From NCBI RefSeq assembly GCF_020400605.1, contig NZ_JAINRD010000003.1, forward strand, positions 124,001 through 188,000: DNA of 64,000 bases. Reading direction: 5' to 3'. The position numbers were made by a program, and so were the translations under genes. Shown in pieces: positions 55,085 through 64,000 of this stretch. Source of the DNA: Streptomyces aculeolatus (GTDB taxonomy: Bacteria > Actinomycetota > Actinomycetes > Streptomycetales > Streptomycetaceae). The stretch's first letter is position 1. Every line of letters begins with the position of its first letter. Below the pieces are notes generated by a model. It made no database searches, was not told where the DNA came from, and was given only the letters and a program-made list of their open reading frames with translations.

Positions 55085-56158
55085 ATGACGCGCGTGGGAC
55101 CTGCGGACATGCCCGGGGATTCGCCCCGCCGGCCGCTTCACGAGGATCGGGATCCCGACCGCTACGAGCCCGGGGCGCCGGGAGTCGCGGCGGACGGCAG
55201 GGTCGAGACCGCCCTGCGCGTCGCCCAGCAGTACTACCTCCAGCGCGCCACCATGGGCGCCATCGCCAAGGAGCTGGGGACCTCGCGCTCCACGGTGTCC
55301 AGGCTCCTCGGCTACGCCAGGGACACCGGGCTGGTGGAGATCCGCATCCACCGCCCCCAGCCCCGGGTGGGCGTGGTGGAGCGGCGGTTGCGGGAGCAGT
55401 TCGGCGTCCGGGCCCACGTGGCCCGGGTCCCGGCGGCCGCCACCAACGTCGAGCGGCTGGAGCTGACGGCCATCCAGGCCGCCCGGGTGATCAACTCCGT
55501 CTTCGACTCCGACATGGTCATCGGCCTGTCCTGGGGCACCATGGTCAACGCCATCAGCCGGTGCCTGATCCCCAAACCGGTCCACAACTGCCAGTTCGTG
55601 CAGTTGAACGGGGCAGGGAACTCGCGGGTCACCGGCACCCACTACTCCCATCAGCTGTTCTCGGCGTTCGGCGCGGCCTTCGACGCCGTCGTCCAGCAGC
55701 TGCCGGTGCCGCTGTTCTTCGACTCGGCGGAGACCAAGCGCGCGCTGTTCCGCGAGCGCGTGGTGCGCAGGGTCACCGAGTTGCAGCAGACCGCCGACGC
55801 GGCCCTGTTCAGCGTGGGAACGGTGGCGGACGGGATGCCCAGCAGCCCCTACATGGCCGGCTACTACCTCGACGAGTCCGACTTCGCCTCCCTCGCCGAG
55901 GACGAGGTGGTGGGCGACATCGCCACCGTCTTCATGCGCTCCGACGGGAGCCATCACGGGGTGCGCCTCAACGAGCGTACGAGCGGCCCCGACCTGGACC
56001 GGTTCCGGGACGTGGGCCACCGGATCTGCGCCGTCTCCGGCGACCACAAGATCGATGCGCTGCGCGCGGCCCTGGCCGGGGACTACATCACCCGGCTGGT
56101 GATCGACGAGCGCACCGCCGTCCTCCTGCTCGACGGCCCCGCCGCGCCGTCCGCCTGA
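55085..56158 (+). CDS. SorC/DeoR-type sugar-binding transcriptional regulator
   Basis: A 357-aa regulator. The HTH is at about 45-85 (AQQYYLQRATMGAIAKELGTSRSTVSRLL) and the rest is a SorC-type phosphosugar-binding domain of the isomerase-like fold (GLSWGTMV, FVQLNGAGNSR, GDIATVFMRSDG, CAVSGDHKIDALRAAL). The first 40 residues are polar and not conserved; ATG 55085 is taken, GTG 55094 is possible. It precedes an FAD oxidoreductase and an MFS transporter on the same strand, so it probably controls uptake and oxidation of a small polyol or sugar-like substrate, with a phosphorylated metabolite as signal. Confidence 0.9.
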   Translation: MTRVGPADMPGDSPRRPLHEDRDPDRYEPGAPGVAADGRVETALRVAQQYYLQRATMGAIAKELGTSRSTVSRLLGYARDTGLVEIRIHRPQPRVGVVERRLREQFGVRAHVARVPAAATNVERLELTAIQAARVINSVFDSDMVIGLSWGTMVNAISRCLIPKPVHNCQFVQLNGAGNSRVTGTHYSHQLFSAFGAAFDAVVQQLPVPLFFDSAETKRALFRERVVRRVTELQQTADAALFSVGTVADGMPSSPYMAGYYLDESDFASLAEDEVVGDIATVFMRSDGSHHGVRLNERTSGPDLDRFRDVGHRICAVSGDHKIDALRAALAGDYITRLVIDERTAVLLLDGPAAPSA

Positions 56159-56248
56159 CCGCACGGCCGCCGGCTCCCCGCCCCGTACGCCCGTCCCTCA
56201 CCTTGCGGGCACCAGTACGCGCTGGTCAGACGCACAATCGACTCACGC

Positions 56249-56262
56249 TGCACATGTGTGCA
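56249..56262. promoter_or_regulatory. palindromic operator candidate upstream of the FAD oxidoreductase gene
   Basis: TGCACA-TG-TGTGCA is a perfect inverted repeat with a two-base centre, about 120 bases before the oxidoreductase start. A shorter palindrome CGTGCACG follows at 56277. SorC-type regulators bind such repeats and one is encoded just upstream. Confidence 0.45.
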
Positions 56263-56379
56263 CTGCCCTGGTAAAACGTGCACGGGAGCAGGCATGGTGG
56301 CGGGCACCACCGGGCCCGTGAGCCGCAGAACCAAGCGGGCCCCTCCCCCGCACCCCCTGTCACGGAGGTCTGTTCCACC

Positions 56380-57774
56380 ATGCCCAGTCACACGTACACC
56401 CGCCGGCTCCCGATGAGTGAGCCCACCGACGTCCTCGTCGTGGGGAGCGGGCCCTCCGGGCTGGGCGCGGCGCTGGCCGCCGCCCGCAACGGGGCCTCGG
56501 TCCGGCTCGTGGAGCGGTTCGGGTTCCTCGGGGGCAATCTGACCGCCGGCCTCGTGGGGCCCTGCATGACCTCCTTCTCGCTCGACGGCACGACCCAGCT
56601 CGTCCGCGGGATCTTCGACGAGTTCGTGCGGCGCATGGTCCGGGTGGGCGGCGCGGTGCACCCGTCCGAGACCCGTTCCGGCAGCCCGTACTCGGGCTTC
56701 ATGGTGTACGGGCACGAAGCGGTGACCCCTTTCGACCCGGAGGCGGCCAAAGTGGTCGCGCTCGACATGTGCCAGGAGGCCGGGGTCGAGCTGCTGCTGC
56801 ACACCTTCGTCGCCGACGCCCTCACCGAGGACCGCCGGGTGACCGGCGTGGTGGTGGGCAACAAGAGCGGCCTCGGCGTGCTCCCCGCCACCACGGTCGT
56901 CGACTGCACGGGGGACGGCGACGTCGCCGCCCGCGCGGGGGCCGGCTTCGACCTGGGCCGGGACGGGGACGGCCAGATGCAGCCGATGACCCTGTTCTTC
57001 CGCGTCGCGGACGTCGACGACGACGCCGTACGGGCGTATCAGGACGCGCACCCCGAGGAGCGGTTCCCCTTCCAGGGGCTGGTGGAGCAGGCGAGCGCGG
57101 ACGGCTCCTTCACCCTCCCCCGCCGGGGCATCCAGCTCTTCAAGACCCTGGAGCCGGGGGTGTGGCGCATCAACACCACGCGCGTCCTCGGCCTGGACGG
57201 CACGGACGCCGGCGACCTCACCGCCGGGGAGATCGCGGCCCGCCGCCAGGTCGTCGAGCTGATGCGGTTCTTCCGCGAGCGGCTGCCCGGGATGGAGAAC
57301 TGCAGGCTGCTCGACACGGCCGCCACCGTCGGCGTCCGCGAGACGCGGCGCATCCGGGGCGAGCACCTCCTCACCCTCGACGAACTGACCTCGGGGCACG
57401 CCTTCGAGGACACCGTCGCGGTGGCCGGCTATCCGGTCGACATCCACAGCCCGACCGGCCCGAACGGCCCCTTCGACGACGGCATCCCGCCCACCGCCAA
57501 CATCTACGAGATCCCCTACCGCAGCCTCGTCCCCCGGGACCTGGACAACCTGCTGTTGTCCGGGCGGTGCGTCTCGGCGACCCACGAGGCACTCGCCGCG
57601 ATCCGCGTCATGCCCCCGTCCTTCGCGATGGGCGAGGCAGCGGGGGCCGCGGCCGCCCTCGCGCAGCGGGACGGGGTGCTCCCCCGCGCCGTCGACGTAC
57701 CCGCGCTCCAGCGCCTGCTCCTCGCCCAGGGCGCCTACCTGGGCCCCCGTTTCGAGTCCGCCCCCGTCAGCTGA
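56380..57774 (+). CDS. FAD-dependent oxidoreductase (FAD_oxidored family)
   Basis: A 464-aa flavoenzyme. The Rossmann FAD motif is VLVVGSGPSGLGAALAAA followed by a strand ending in Glu (LVERFGFLGGN), a second nucleotide contact is DCTGDGDVAARAG, and the C-terminal FAD segment is LLLSGRCVSATHEALAAIRV. The FAD_oxidored family includes polyol- and sugar-acid-oxidising enzymes and heterodisulfide-reductase-like proteins; no extra Fe-S motif is seen here. ATG 56380 has GGAGGT nine bases upstream, which decides it over the longer frame. It lies between the SorC-type regulator and an MFS transporter gene and is probably the catabolic enzyme of that unit. Confidence 0.88.
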   Translation: MPSHTYTRRLPMSEPTDVLVVGSGPSGLGAALAAARNGASVRLVERFGFLGGNLTAGLVGPCMTSFSLDGTTQLVRGIFDEFVRRMVRVGGAVHPSETRSGSPYSGFMVYGHEAVTPFDPEAAKVVALDMCQEAGVELLLHTFVADALTEDRRVTGVVVGNKSGLGVLPATTVVDCTGDGDVAARAGAGFDLGRDGDGQMQPMTLFFRVADVDDDAVRAYQDAHPEERFPFQGLVEQASADGSFTLPRRGIQLFKTLEPGVWRINTTRVLGLDGTDAGDLTAGEIAARRQVVELMRFFRERLPGMENCRLLDTAATVGVRETRRIRGEHLLTLDELTSGHAFEDTVAVAGYPVDIHSPTGPNGPFDDGIPPTANIYEIPYRSLVPRDLDNLLLSGRCVSATHEALAAIRVMPPSFAMGEAAGAAAALAQRDGVLPRAVDVPALQRLLLAQGAYLGPRFESAPVS

Positions 57775-57817
57775 CCGTGCCGCACCGGCCGGCACACCCT
57801 GTACGAAGGGACACGCC

Positions 57818-59119
57818 ATGATTCGTCGCGTCGTGAGCGCCAGCACCGTGGGCACTGCCCTGGAGTGGTACGACTTCATGCTCTTCGGGACCGCCGCCGC
57901 GCTGGTCTTCGACGAGGTCTTCTTCCCGGGCCACGACCCGATGGTGGGGACGCTGTCCGCACTCGCCACGTTCGCCGTGGGCTTCTTCGCCCGCCCCTTC
58001 GGCGGCCTCCTCTTCGGCCACTACGGCGACCGGATCGGCCGGAAGAAGGTCCTGGTGATCACGCTCTGCCTGATGGCGGTGGCGTCCACCCTCATGGGCC
58101 TCATCCCCGACTACGACAGCATCGGCGTCGCCGCCCCCGCGCTGCTGGTGGTGCTGCGCATCCTCCAGGGGCTCGGCGCCGGAGCGGAGTACGCCGGCGG
58201 GGCGCTGATGGCGGCCGAGCACGCGCCGCCCGGCAAGCGCGGCCTGTACGCGGCCATCCCGCCCACGGGCAACGGGGTCGGCGTCATCCTCGCCGCCGCC
58301 GTCTTCACCCCGTTCACCCTGCTCCCGGACGACCAGTTCACCTCCTGGGGCTGGCGGATCCCCTTCCTGCTCAGCATCCTGATCCTGCCGGTGGGCCTGT
58401 ACATCCGCATGCGCGTGGCCGAGACACCGGCGTTCGACCAGGCGAGGGAGCAGGGCGAGCGGACGCCGGTGCCGGCCCTGGACCTGGCCCGGAACCAGCC
58501 GAGGACGCTACTGCGGTGCCTGCTCGCCAACATCGGCCCGAACGTCGCGACCTACGTGCCCAGCGTCTACGCCCTCACCTACATCGAGGACGACCTGGGC
58601 ATGGCCGCGAGTGTCGGCACCGTCGGGCTGCTGATCGCCAACTCCGTCAAGGTGGTCACGCTGCCGCTGTCCGGGGCGCTCTCGGACAGATGGGGCCGCA
58701 AACCGGTCTTCGCGTCGGGAGCCGTGCTGTGCGCCCTCCTCGCGTTCCCCTTCTTCTGGCTGCTCGACACCGGCCATTCCTGGGTGGTGTGGATCGCGAT
58801 GACCCTGATGCTCACCTTCGCCAACGACCTGATGCTCGGCGCCCAGGCGGCGATGCTCCCCGAGCAGTTCGACACCCCGGTGCGGTACACCGGCGTCGCG
58901 GTGAGCCGGGAGTTCGCCGCCGCGATCGCGGGCGGCACCCTGCCGTTCATCGCGGCTGCCCTGACCGCGCTCACCGGCGGGACGTGGGCCCTGTCCACAC
59001 TGATGATCTTCATGTGCGCGCTCTCGCTCATCGGGGTCGCCGGCCTGCGGGACGGCCGGGAGCTGTCCTTCGTCGAGGAAGGCCCCCGGCTCGAAAAGGA
59101 GATCGCTTCCCCGCGGTAG
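57818..59119 (+). CDS. MFS transporter, metabolite:H+ symporter (MHS) family
   Basis: A 433-aa inner-membrane transporter with about twelve hydrophobic segments. Signature features of the MHS group (KgtP, ProP, ShiA-like) are the N-terminal GTALEWYDFMLFGTAAAL and the loop 2-3 motif GHYGDRIGRKK, repeated in weaker form as DRWGRKP after segment 8. A basic N-terminus (MIRRVV) precedes the first segment and GAAGGG lies upstream of ATG. It follows the FAD oxidoreductase by about 40 bases and likely imports its substrate, perhaps an organic acid or a polyol-like molecule. Confidence 0.92.
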   Translation: MIRRVVSASTVGTALEWYDFMLFGTAAALVFDEVFFPGHDPMVGTLSALATFAVGFFARPFGGLLFGHYGDRIGRKKVLVITLCLMAVASTLMGLIPDYDSIGVAAPALLVVLRILQGLGAGAEYAGGALMAAEHAPPGKRGLYAAIPPTGNGVGVILAAAVFTPFTLLPDDQFTSWGWRIPFLLSILILPVGLYIRMRVAETPAFDQAREQGERTPVPALDLARNQPRTLLRCLLANIGPNVATYVPSVYALTYIEDDLGMAASVGTVGLLIANSVKVVTLPLSGALSDRWGRKPVFASGAVLCALLAFPFFWLLDTGHSWVVWIAMTLMLTFANDLMLGAQAAMLPEQFDTPVRYTGVAVSREFAAAIAGGTLPFIAAALTALTGGTWALSTLMIFMCALSLIGVAGLRDGRELSFVEEGPRLEKEIASPR

Positions 59120-59191
59120 CTCGCGTACCCTCCCGGCGGTGAGCGGCGCCTGCCGCCGCCGAACCACTCTCGACCGTGAAGGGGGGACGGC

Positions 59192-60028
59192 ATGGAGCCG
59201 TCGGAACTCGGGCGCGCGGTCGCGGCAGGGCGGACGACCGCCGCGGAGCTGGGCCTCCGGGCCGACGACGCGGTCGTCGTCAACGACTCGGACCGCGTCG
59301 TGCTGCGCCTGCTCCCGTGCGACGTCCTGGTGCGGGTCGCGCCGCCGCGGCTGCTGGCCGACTCCGAGATCGAGGTGGAGGCCGCCCGCCTGCTCGCCGA
59401 CGCCGGCGCTCCGGTGGCCGAGCTCGATCCCCGGGCCGAGCCGCGGGTATACGTCCGCGGGGGCTTCGCCGTCTCGCTCTGGCGCTACTACGAGCCCGTG
59501 GGACCGGAGATCGCGCCGGCGGACTACGCGGACGTCCTCATGCGGCACCATGCCGCCCTGCGCCGGATCGACCTGGACGCACCCCACTTCACCGACCGGG
59601 TCGCCGAGGCGCTGAGAGAGGTGAGGGACCCGGAGCGCTCCCCCGAACTGCCCGATGCCGACCGGGCCTTCCTCGGCGACACCCTCAGCGGCCTGGGCGC
59701 CGCGATCGGCGCCGGAAGTCCCGGGGAACAGCTGCTGCACGGCGAGCCGCATCCGGGCAACCTCCTGAGCACGAGGAGGGGGCCGCTCTTCGTCGACCTC
59801 GCCACCTGCTGCCGGGGGCCGGTCGAGTTCGACCTCGCCCATGCGCCCGAGGACGTGGGGAAGCACTACGCTGGAGCCGACCGGCGCCGGCTCCAGCAGT
59901 GCCGCGCCCTCGGCTGGGCGATCTTCTCGGCCTGGCGCTGGCGCCGGGACGACGGCATGCCCGACCGGGCCCGCGGGAGAGTGGAGGGGCTCGAACGGGT
60001 CCGTGCCGTACTCGGCCGCGACCGGTGA
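59192..60028 (+). CDS. aminoglycoside phosphotransferase (APH)-fold protein with altered catalytic motif
   Basis: A 278-aa protein of the APH/choline-kinase fold. The Brenner motif reads HGEPHPGN where active members have HGDxHPGN, so the catalytic Asp is Glu. The magnesium-binding motif is VDLATCCRGPVEFDLAH. The N-terminal lobe (VLVRVAPPRLLADSEIEVEAARLLA) has no usual lysine at the ATP position, but Arg344-type residues may replace it. Start ATG 59192 follows GGGGGGAC. Resistance is not implied; similar proteins in streptomycetes are of unknown substrate. It is convergent with the response regulator gene, four bases between stops. Confidence 0.85.
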   Translation: MEPSELGRAVAAGRTTAAELGLRADDAVVVNDSDRVVLRLLPCDVLVRVAPPRLLADSEIEVEAARLLADAGAPVAELDPRAEPRVYVRGGFAVSLWRYYEPVGPEIAPADYADVLMRHHAALRRIDLDAPHFTDRVAEALREVRDPERSPELPDADRAFLGDTLSGLGAAIGAGSPGEQLLHGEPHPGNLLSTRRGPLFVDLATCCRGPVEFDLAHAPEDVGKHYAGADRRRLQQCRALGWAIFSAWRWRRDDGMPDRARGRVEGLERVRAVLGRDR

Positions 60029-60032
60029 CGGC

Positions 60033-60731
60033 CTACGGGCCGCTCCCGCCGCCGTCCGCGGCGGCGCCTTCACCGGTGTCCGTGTCCGCGTCCGCATCGC
60101 CGTGCCGGGCGAGGCCGCGTACCGACGCCTCCAGGTCCTTGATCCGGTCGGCGAGGGCCGGCCCGCTGAGGTTCGCCCCCTCCCGCAGTAGCGACTCGAC
60201 CTGCATCAGCCGCCAGGTGACGTCGCTGAGCCGCTCCCCGAATCCCGTGGCCCCGTCCTGGTCGGTGATCAGCAGGCGCTGCAACTGCTCTGCCTGCACC
60301 GCGAGTTGCCGGTTCTTGCGGTGCAGCTCCAGGAAGACGTTGACCTTGGTGCGCAGTATCCAGGGTTCGATCGGCTTGGACAGGAAGTCGGCGGCGCCCA
60401 CCGCATAGCCGCGGTAGGCGTAGTCGGGGTCGATGCCGTGGCCGGTGAGCAGGATGATCGGGACGTCCTTGGTCTGGTCGAGGCGTTTGATGTTCGCGGC
60501 GGTCTCGAAGCCGTCCATCCCCGGCATCAGGATGTCCAGCAGGACGACGGCGAACTGCTGGCGCAGCATCGCCTTCAGCGCCTCCTCGCCGGAGTGGGCG
60601 ACGACGACGCGCTGGCCGAGCGGACCGAGCACCGCCGTCAGCGCGACCAGGTTCTCCTCCATGTCGTCGACGATGAGGATGCCGGCCGGGTCCGGAGCGG
60701 GCGGCGGCGTCGGCGCGGTGGGGGCGGTCAT
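60033..60731 (-). CDS. response regulator with receiver domain and C-terminal coiled coil, no DNA-binding domain
   Basis: A 232-aa protein. Residues about 17-135 are a CheY-like receiver: acidic pocket DDMEEN, phospho-acceptor Asp in LLDILMPGMDG, Thr in LLTGHG, Lys in LSKPIEP. A helical, Leu/Gln-rich coiled coil follows (FLELHRKNRQLAVQAEQLQRL), then a low-complexity Asp/Gly/Ala tail. No output domain is visible, so it acts by protein contact. ATG 60731 overlaps the hybrid kinase stop by ATGA, making the pair coupled. Such single-receiver partners are typical of multi-HAMP hybrid kinases of actinobacteria. Confidence 0.92.
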   Translation of the reverse strand: MTAPTAPTPPPAPDPAGILIVDDMEENLVALTAVLGPLGQRVVVAHSGEEALKAMLRQQFAVVLLDILMPGMDGFETAANIKRLDQTKDVPIILLTGHGIDPDYAYRGYAVGAADFLSKPIEPWILRTKVNVFLELHRKNRQLAVQAEQLQRLLITDQDGATGFGERLSDVTWRLMQVESLLREGANLSGPALADRIKDLEASVRGLARHGDADADTDTGEGAAADGGGSGP

Positions 60732-63700
60732 GCGGCCCGCCCGGGTGCCGTCGGGCCGTCGCCCTGCGAATCGTCACCCGGCGAATCGTCGTCGGGGTGC
60801 GGGGCGGAGGCGGGCCGGTCCTCCCCCGGCCCGGCGGCGCGGCGGGCCCCGAGGTCCGTGACGGCGGCGTCCGCAGCCCCGGAGTCCGCGTCCCCGGAGT
60901 CCCCGGCCGGGCGGCCGGGGTCCGACCGCCGGTCGTGCGAGTCGAGTTGCTCGTAGATCGCCGCCAGCAGCCGGTCGACGTTGACCGGCTTCGGCACGTA
61001 GCCGTCCGCACCGGCCTCGATGGCCTTCTCCCGGTCGCCCGGCATGGCCTTGGCGGTCAGCGCGATGATCGGCACGGCGGCCAGGCGCGGCGTGGCACGG
61101 ATGGTCCGGATCACCTCGTAGCCGTCGATCTCCGGCATCATGATGTCCATCAGCACCAGCGAGATCTCCGGGGAGCGGTCCAGGACGTCGAGCCCCTCGC
61201 GGCCGTTCTCCGCGTACTTCACGGAGATCCCGACCCGGCCCAGCATGTGCGTCAGGGCGAACACGTTGCGGATGTCGTCGTCCACGATGAGGACGTGCCG
61301 GCCGGTGAGCACCTGCCCGGGCCGGCCGCTGAGCCACTGCCGCAGCCGGGTCGTCTCCGGCCAGGTGTCCGCCCGTTCCCGCTCCGACGGGCCGGCGCCG
61401 CCGGCCGCTTCGGGACCGGGTGCCGGCTCCGTGGTGCGTACGGCGTCGCCCTCCGCGCCGCGGGCGGGGGCGCGGGCCGCCGGCGGTGCCTGCGGCTCGG
61501 CCGGGTGCTCCCGCCGCTCGCCCCGGTCCCCGGCGGGCCGCTTCTTCCAGGGCCCGCGCACCTCCGCCGGTTCGAGCTGCGGCGTCGCGCTCCCCGAGGC
61601 GGCCGCGAGCGCCTTGCCGGGCAGCTGCGCCGGTACGTAGAGGGTGAACCGCGAGCCCACGCCCTCCTCGCTCTCGGCGTCGATGCGCCCGCCGAGGAGG
61701 CCGGCGATCTCCCGGCTGATGGACAGCCCCAGCCCGGTGCCGCCGTACTTGCGGCTGGTGGTGCCGTCGGACTGCTGGAACGCCTCGAACACCACGTCCA
61801 GCTTCTCGGCGGGGATGCCGATGCCGGTGTCCTTGACGGAGAACGCGACGACCACCTCCGCGTCGCGCAGCGTGTCCTCCTCGAACTCCTCCGACGGGAC
61901 CCGGTCCACCCGCAGTTCCACCCGCCCGCTGCTGGTGAACTTCACCGCGTTGGACAGCAGGTTGCGCAGCACCTGCTGGATGCGCTGCTGGTCGGTGTGC
62001 AGCTCGGACGGCACGTCGTCGCCGACGGTCACCTCGAAGCCCAGCCCGCGGTCGATGGTCAGCGGCCGGAACGTGGCGCGTACGTACTCCAGGAGCTTGG
62101 TCAGCGGGATCCGCTGCGGGCGCACGTCGACCCGGCCCGCCTCCACCTTGGACAGGTCCAGGATGTCGTTGATGAGCTGCAGCAGGTCGGAGCCCGCCTG
62201 GTAGATGGTGCCGGCGAACTCCACCTCCTGGTCCGACAGCCGCCCGTCGGCGTTGTCGGCGAGCAACTGGGCGAGGATCAGCAGGGAGTTCAGCGGCGTG
62301 CGCAGCTCGTGCGACATGTTCGCCAGGAAGTCCGACTTGTACTGCGACGACGTGGCCAGCAGCGACGCCTTCTCCTCCAGCTCCGCGTTGGACCGCTGGA
62401 GTTCCTCGGAGCGGGTACGCAGCTCGGACGTCAGCCGCTGCGACTGCGACAGCAGCGCCTCGGTGCGGGCGTTGGCGAGGATGGTGTTGAACGAGACGCC
62501 GATGGTGTGCGCGAACTGGTCGACGAAGGTCAGCTGGATCTCGTTGAACTTGCTGAACGAAGCCAGCTCGATCACGCCCAGCAGCCGGTCCTCGAAGAGG
62601 ATCGGCAGGATGAGGATGCTGGAGGCCGGCGCCGAGCCCAGGCCGGACTCGACGGTCACGTAGTCCTGCGGGGCGTCCTCGATCAGGATCCGCTTCTTCT
62701 GCTGCACGGCCTGGGCGATCAGCCCGCGGATCGGGGACTCCGACTGGAGGTCGTCCCGGCCGCGGCCGCCGACGCCGTAGTCAGCGATGAGCTCCAGGCC
62801 CTCGCCGTCCGCGGCGCCGGAGTCGACCCGGAAGAACAGCTCGGAGTGCGCGTTCACCAGCGGCGCCAGCTCGCGCAGGATCAGGTCCGCGACCTCCACC
62901 ATGTCGCGGTGGCCCTGCATCAGGCCGGCGATGCGGGTGAGGTTGGACTCCAGCCAGTCCTTGGTACGGGTGGTCTCCCGCAGGTTGGACACCATGCGGT
63001 TGACGTTGTCCTTGAGGTCGGCGACCTCGCCCTGCGCCTCGACGGTGATGGACCGCGACATGTCGCCCTTGGCCACCGCGCTCGCCACCTCCCCCATGTT
63101 GCGCACCTGTGTGGTGAGGTTCAGGGCCAGCTCGTTGACGCTCCTCGTCAGCCGCTTCCAGTTGCCCGACACCCCCTCGACACGCGCCTGGCCGCCGAGG
63201 CGGCCTTCGCTGCCGACCTCGCGCGCCACCCGGGTCACCTCGGAGGAGAACGACGACAGCTGGTCGACCATCGTGTTGAGGGTGGTCTTGAGTTCGAGGA
63301 TCTCGCCGCGCGCGTCCACGTCGATCTTCTTCGACAGGTCGCCCTTGGCCACCGCCGTGGCCACCTGGGCGATGTTGCGGACCTGCGACGTCAGATTCGA
63401 CGCCATGAAGTTCACGTTGTCCGTCAGGTCCTTCCACACCCCCGAGACACCGTGCACCTGCGCGCGCCCGCCCAGCTTCCCCTCGGTGCCGACCTCGCGC
63501 GCCACCCGGGTGACCTCGTCCGCGAAGTCGCGCAGCTGCTGCACCATGCTGTTCACGGTGGTCTTGAGTTCGAGGATCTCGCCGCGCGCGTCCACGTCGA
63601 TCTTCTTCGACAGGTCGCCGTTGGCCACCGCGGTGGTCACCAGGGCGATGTTGCGGACCTGCGACGTCAGATTCGACGCCATGAAGTTCACGTTGTCCGT

Positions 63701-64000
63701 CAGGTCCTTCCACACCCCCGACACGTCCCTGACCTGCGCCTGACCACCGAGGTTGCCGTCGGTGCCGACCTCGCGCGCCACCCGGGTCACCTCGGAGGAG
63801 AAGGCCGACAGCTGGTCGACCATGGTGTTGAGGGTGGTCTTGAGTTCGAGGATCTCGCCGCGCGCGTCCACGTCGATCTTCTTCGACAGGTCGCCGTTGG
63901 CCACCGACGTGGCCACCTGGGCGATGTTGCGGACCTGCGACGTCAGATTCGACGCCATGAAGTTCACGTTGTCCGTGAGGTCCTTCCACACCCCCGACAC
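60728..64000 (-). CDS. multi-HAMP hybrid sensor histidine kinase; N-terminus cut by window
   Basis: About 1090 residues are visible. In order: at least three complete tandem HAMP units of about 92 aa (each with [24 protein letters not shown] and [19 protein letters not shown]), one diverged HAMP unit ([20 protein letters not shown]), a GAF-type domain ([20 protein letters not shown]), a coiled coil, HisKA with the phospho-acceptor His in [11 protein letters not shown], HATPase with GGTGLGLSI, and a C-terminal receiver with [14 protein letters not shown]. No membrane segment is seen in the visible part. This is the architecture of group III fungal-type and streptomycete osmo/redox kinases. The low-complexity insert between HATPase and receiver is variable in the family. 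The true start lies beyond the right edge. Confidence 0.93.
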   Translation of the reverse strand: MSGVWKDLTDNVNFMASNLTSQVRNIAQVATSVANGDLSKKIDVDARGEILELKTTLNTMVDQLSAFSSEVTRVAREVGTDGNLGGQAQVRDVSGVWKDLTDNVNFMASNLTSQVRNIALVTTAVANGDLSKKIDVDARGEILELKTTVNSMVQQLRDFADEVTRVAREVGTEGKLGGRAQVHGVSGVWKDLTDNVNFMASNLTSQVRNIAQVATAVAKGDLSKKIDVDARGEILELKTTLNTMVDQLSSFSSEVTRVAREVGSEGRLGGQARVEGVSGNWKRLTRSVNELALNLTTQVRNMGEVASAVAKGDMSRSITVEAQGEVADLKDNVNRMVSNLRETTRTKDWLESNLTRIAGLMQGHRDMVEVADLILRELAPLVNAHSELFFRVDSGAADGEGLELIADYGVGGRGRDDLQSESPIRGLIAQAVQQKKRILIEDAPQDYVTVESGLGSAPASSILILPILFEDRLLGVIELASFSKFNEIQLTFVDQFAHTIGVSFNTILANARTEALLSQSQRLTSELRTRSEELQRSNAELEEKASLLATSSQYKSDFLANMSHELRTPLNSLLILAQLLADNADGRLSDQEVEFAGTIYQAGSDLLQLINDILDLSKVEAGRVDVRPQRIPLTKLLEYVRATFRPLTIDRGLGFEVTVGDDVPSELHTDQQRIQQVLRNLLSNAVKFTSSGRVELRVDRVPSEEFEEDTLRDAEVVVAFSVKDTGIGIPAEKLDVVFEAFQQSDGTTSRKYGGTGLGLSISREIAGLLGGRIDAESEEGVGSRFTLYVPAQLPGKALAAASGSATPQLEPAEVRGPWKKRPAGDRGERREHPAEPQAPPAARAPARGAEGDAVRTTEPAPGPEAAGGAGPSERERADTWPETTRLRQWLSGRPGQVLTGRHVLIVDDDIRNVFALTHMLGRVGISVKYAENGREGLDVLDRSPEISLVLMDIMMPEIDGYEVIRTIRATPRLAAVPIIALTAKAMPGDREKAIEAGADGYVPKPVNVDRLLAAIYEQLDSHDRRSDPGRPAGDSGDADSGAADAAVTDLGARRAAGPGEDRPASAPHPDDDSPGDDSQGDGPTAPGRAA
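63160..64000 (-). repeat. 276-bp tandem repeats encoding HAMP units
   Basis: Units of 276 bases (92 codons) repeat with near-identity at the DNA level: for example TCTCGCCGCGCGCGTCCACG recurs at 63301, 63577 and 63853, and TCCTTCCACACCCCCGA recurs at the same period. The array runs off the right edge. The distal unit (63100s) is clearly more diverged. Confidence 0.93.

Noticed and set aside
59192..60028. Antibiotic self-resistance gene for the cluster
   Set aside because: It has only the APH fold with an altered catalytic motif and lies far from the PKS operon next to unrelated genes.
63160..64000. Regular repeats that could suggest a CRISPR-like array
   Set aside because: The units are 276 bases long, lie in frame, and encode HAMP domains.

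Overview
The window is very GC-rich DNA with dense, mostly overlapping genes, GTG starts, four-base ATGA/GTGA junctions and actinobacterial gene families (LAL regulators, DUF1876, DUF1918, MmyB-type regulators, modular type I PKS). It looks like a Streptomyces or close relative. Both ends cut a gene: a formate dehydrogenase beta subunit on the left and a multi-HAMP hybrid histidine kinase on the right. I saw no rRNA, tRNA, CRISPR array or insertion sequence, and no gap longer than about 280 bases lacks a gene.

Left third (1-14.4 kb): a stress or dormancy type island. It holds a two-gene NAD-linked formate dehydrogenase, a P2-type cation ATPase, and a tightly coupled operon (universal stress protein, second P2-type ATPase, two stand-alone TrkA-like RCK proteins). 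A DUF1918-HTH-flavin reductase-like fusion, an Hsp20 and a DUF1876 protein follow, with a DevR/OsdR-like box upstream. The gene content resembles the OsdR/DevR dormancy regulon known in S. coelicolor and mycobacteria. From 14.4 to 18.9 kb lies a coupled pair of large uncharacterised proteins, possibly orphan parts of a MoxR-vWA-beta-propeller/DUF4132 type conflict system.

Centre (19.1-50.4 kb): a biosynthetic gene cluster. Two convergent LAL-type LuxR regulators precede a long minus-strand operon. In order of transcription it encodes a ScoE-like Fe(II)/2-oxoglutarate isonitrile-forming oxidase, a FcoT/ScoD-like hot-dog protein, a single-module fully reducing type I PKS, an acyl-CoA/ACP ligase, a cytochrome P450, a [3Fe-4S] ferredoxin, PKS module 2 (KS-AT-DH-KR-ACP), and PKS loading plus module 1 (KSQ-AT-ACP-KS-AT-DH-ER-KR-ACP). 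One LAL regulator is the last gene. The ligase, ScoD and ScoE set is what builds beta-isocyano acyl chains in isonitrile lipopeptides. Here the NRPS and the free carrier protein are missing and PKS proteins take their place. I infer a branched polyketide chain: propionyl start, one methylmalonyl extension fully reduced, then one malonyl extension left as an alpha,beta-enoyl. That enoyl thioester is the type of substrate on which ScoD adds glycine, and ScoE would turn the adduct into an isonitrile. This isonitrile-polyketide arrangement is the most interesting part of the window.

Right third (50.7-64 kb): a DUF4034-like protein; an alcohol dehydrogenase/SDR pair with a truncated methyltransferase remnant, divergent from an MmyB-family regulator with a strong palindromic operator candidate; a SorC-type regulator followed by an FAD oxidoreductase and an MHS-type MFS transporter (a likely catabolic unit); a phosphotransferase-fold protein; and a response regulator coupled to a hybrid kinase with near-identical 276-bp HAMP repeats.
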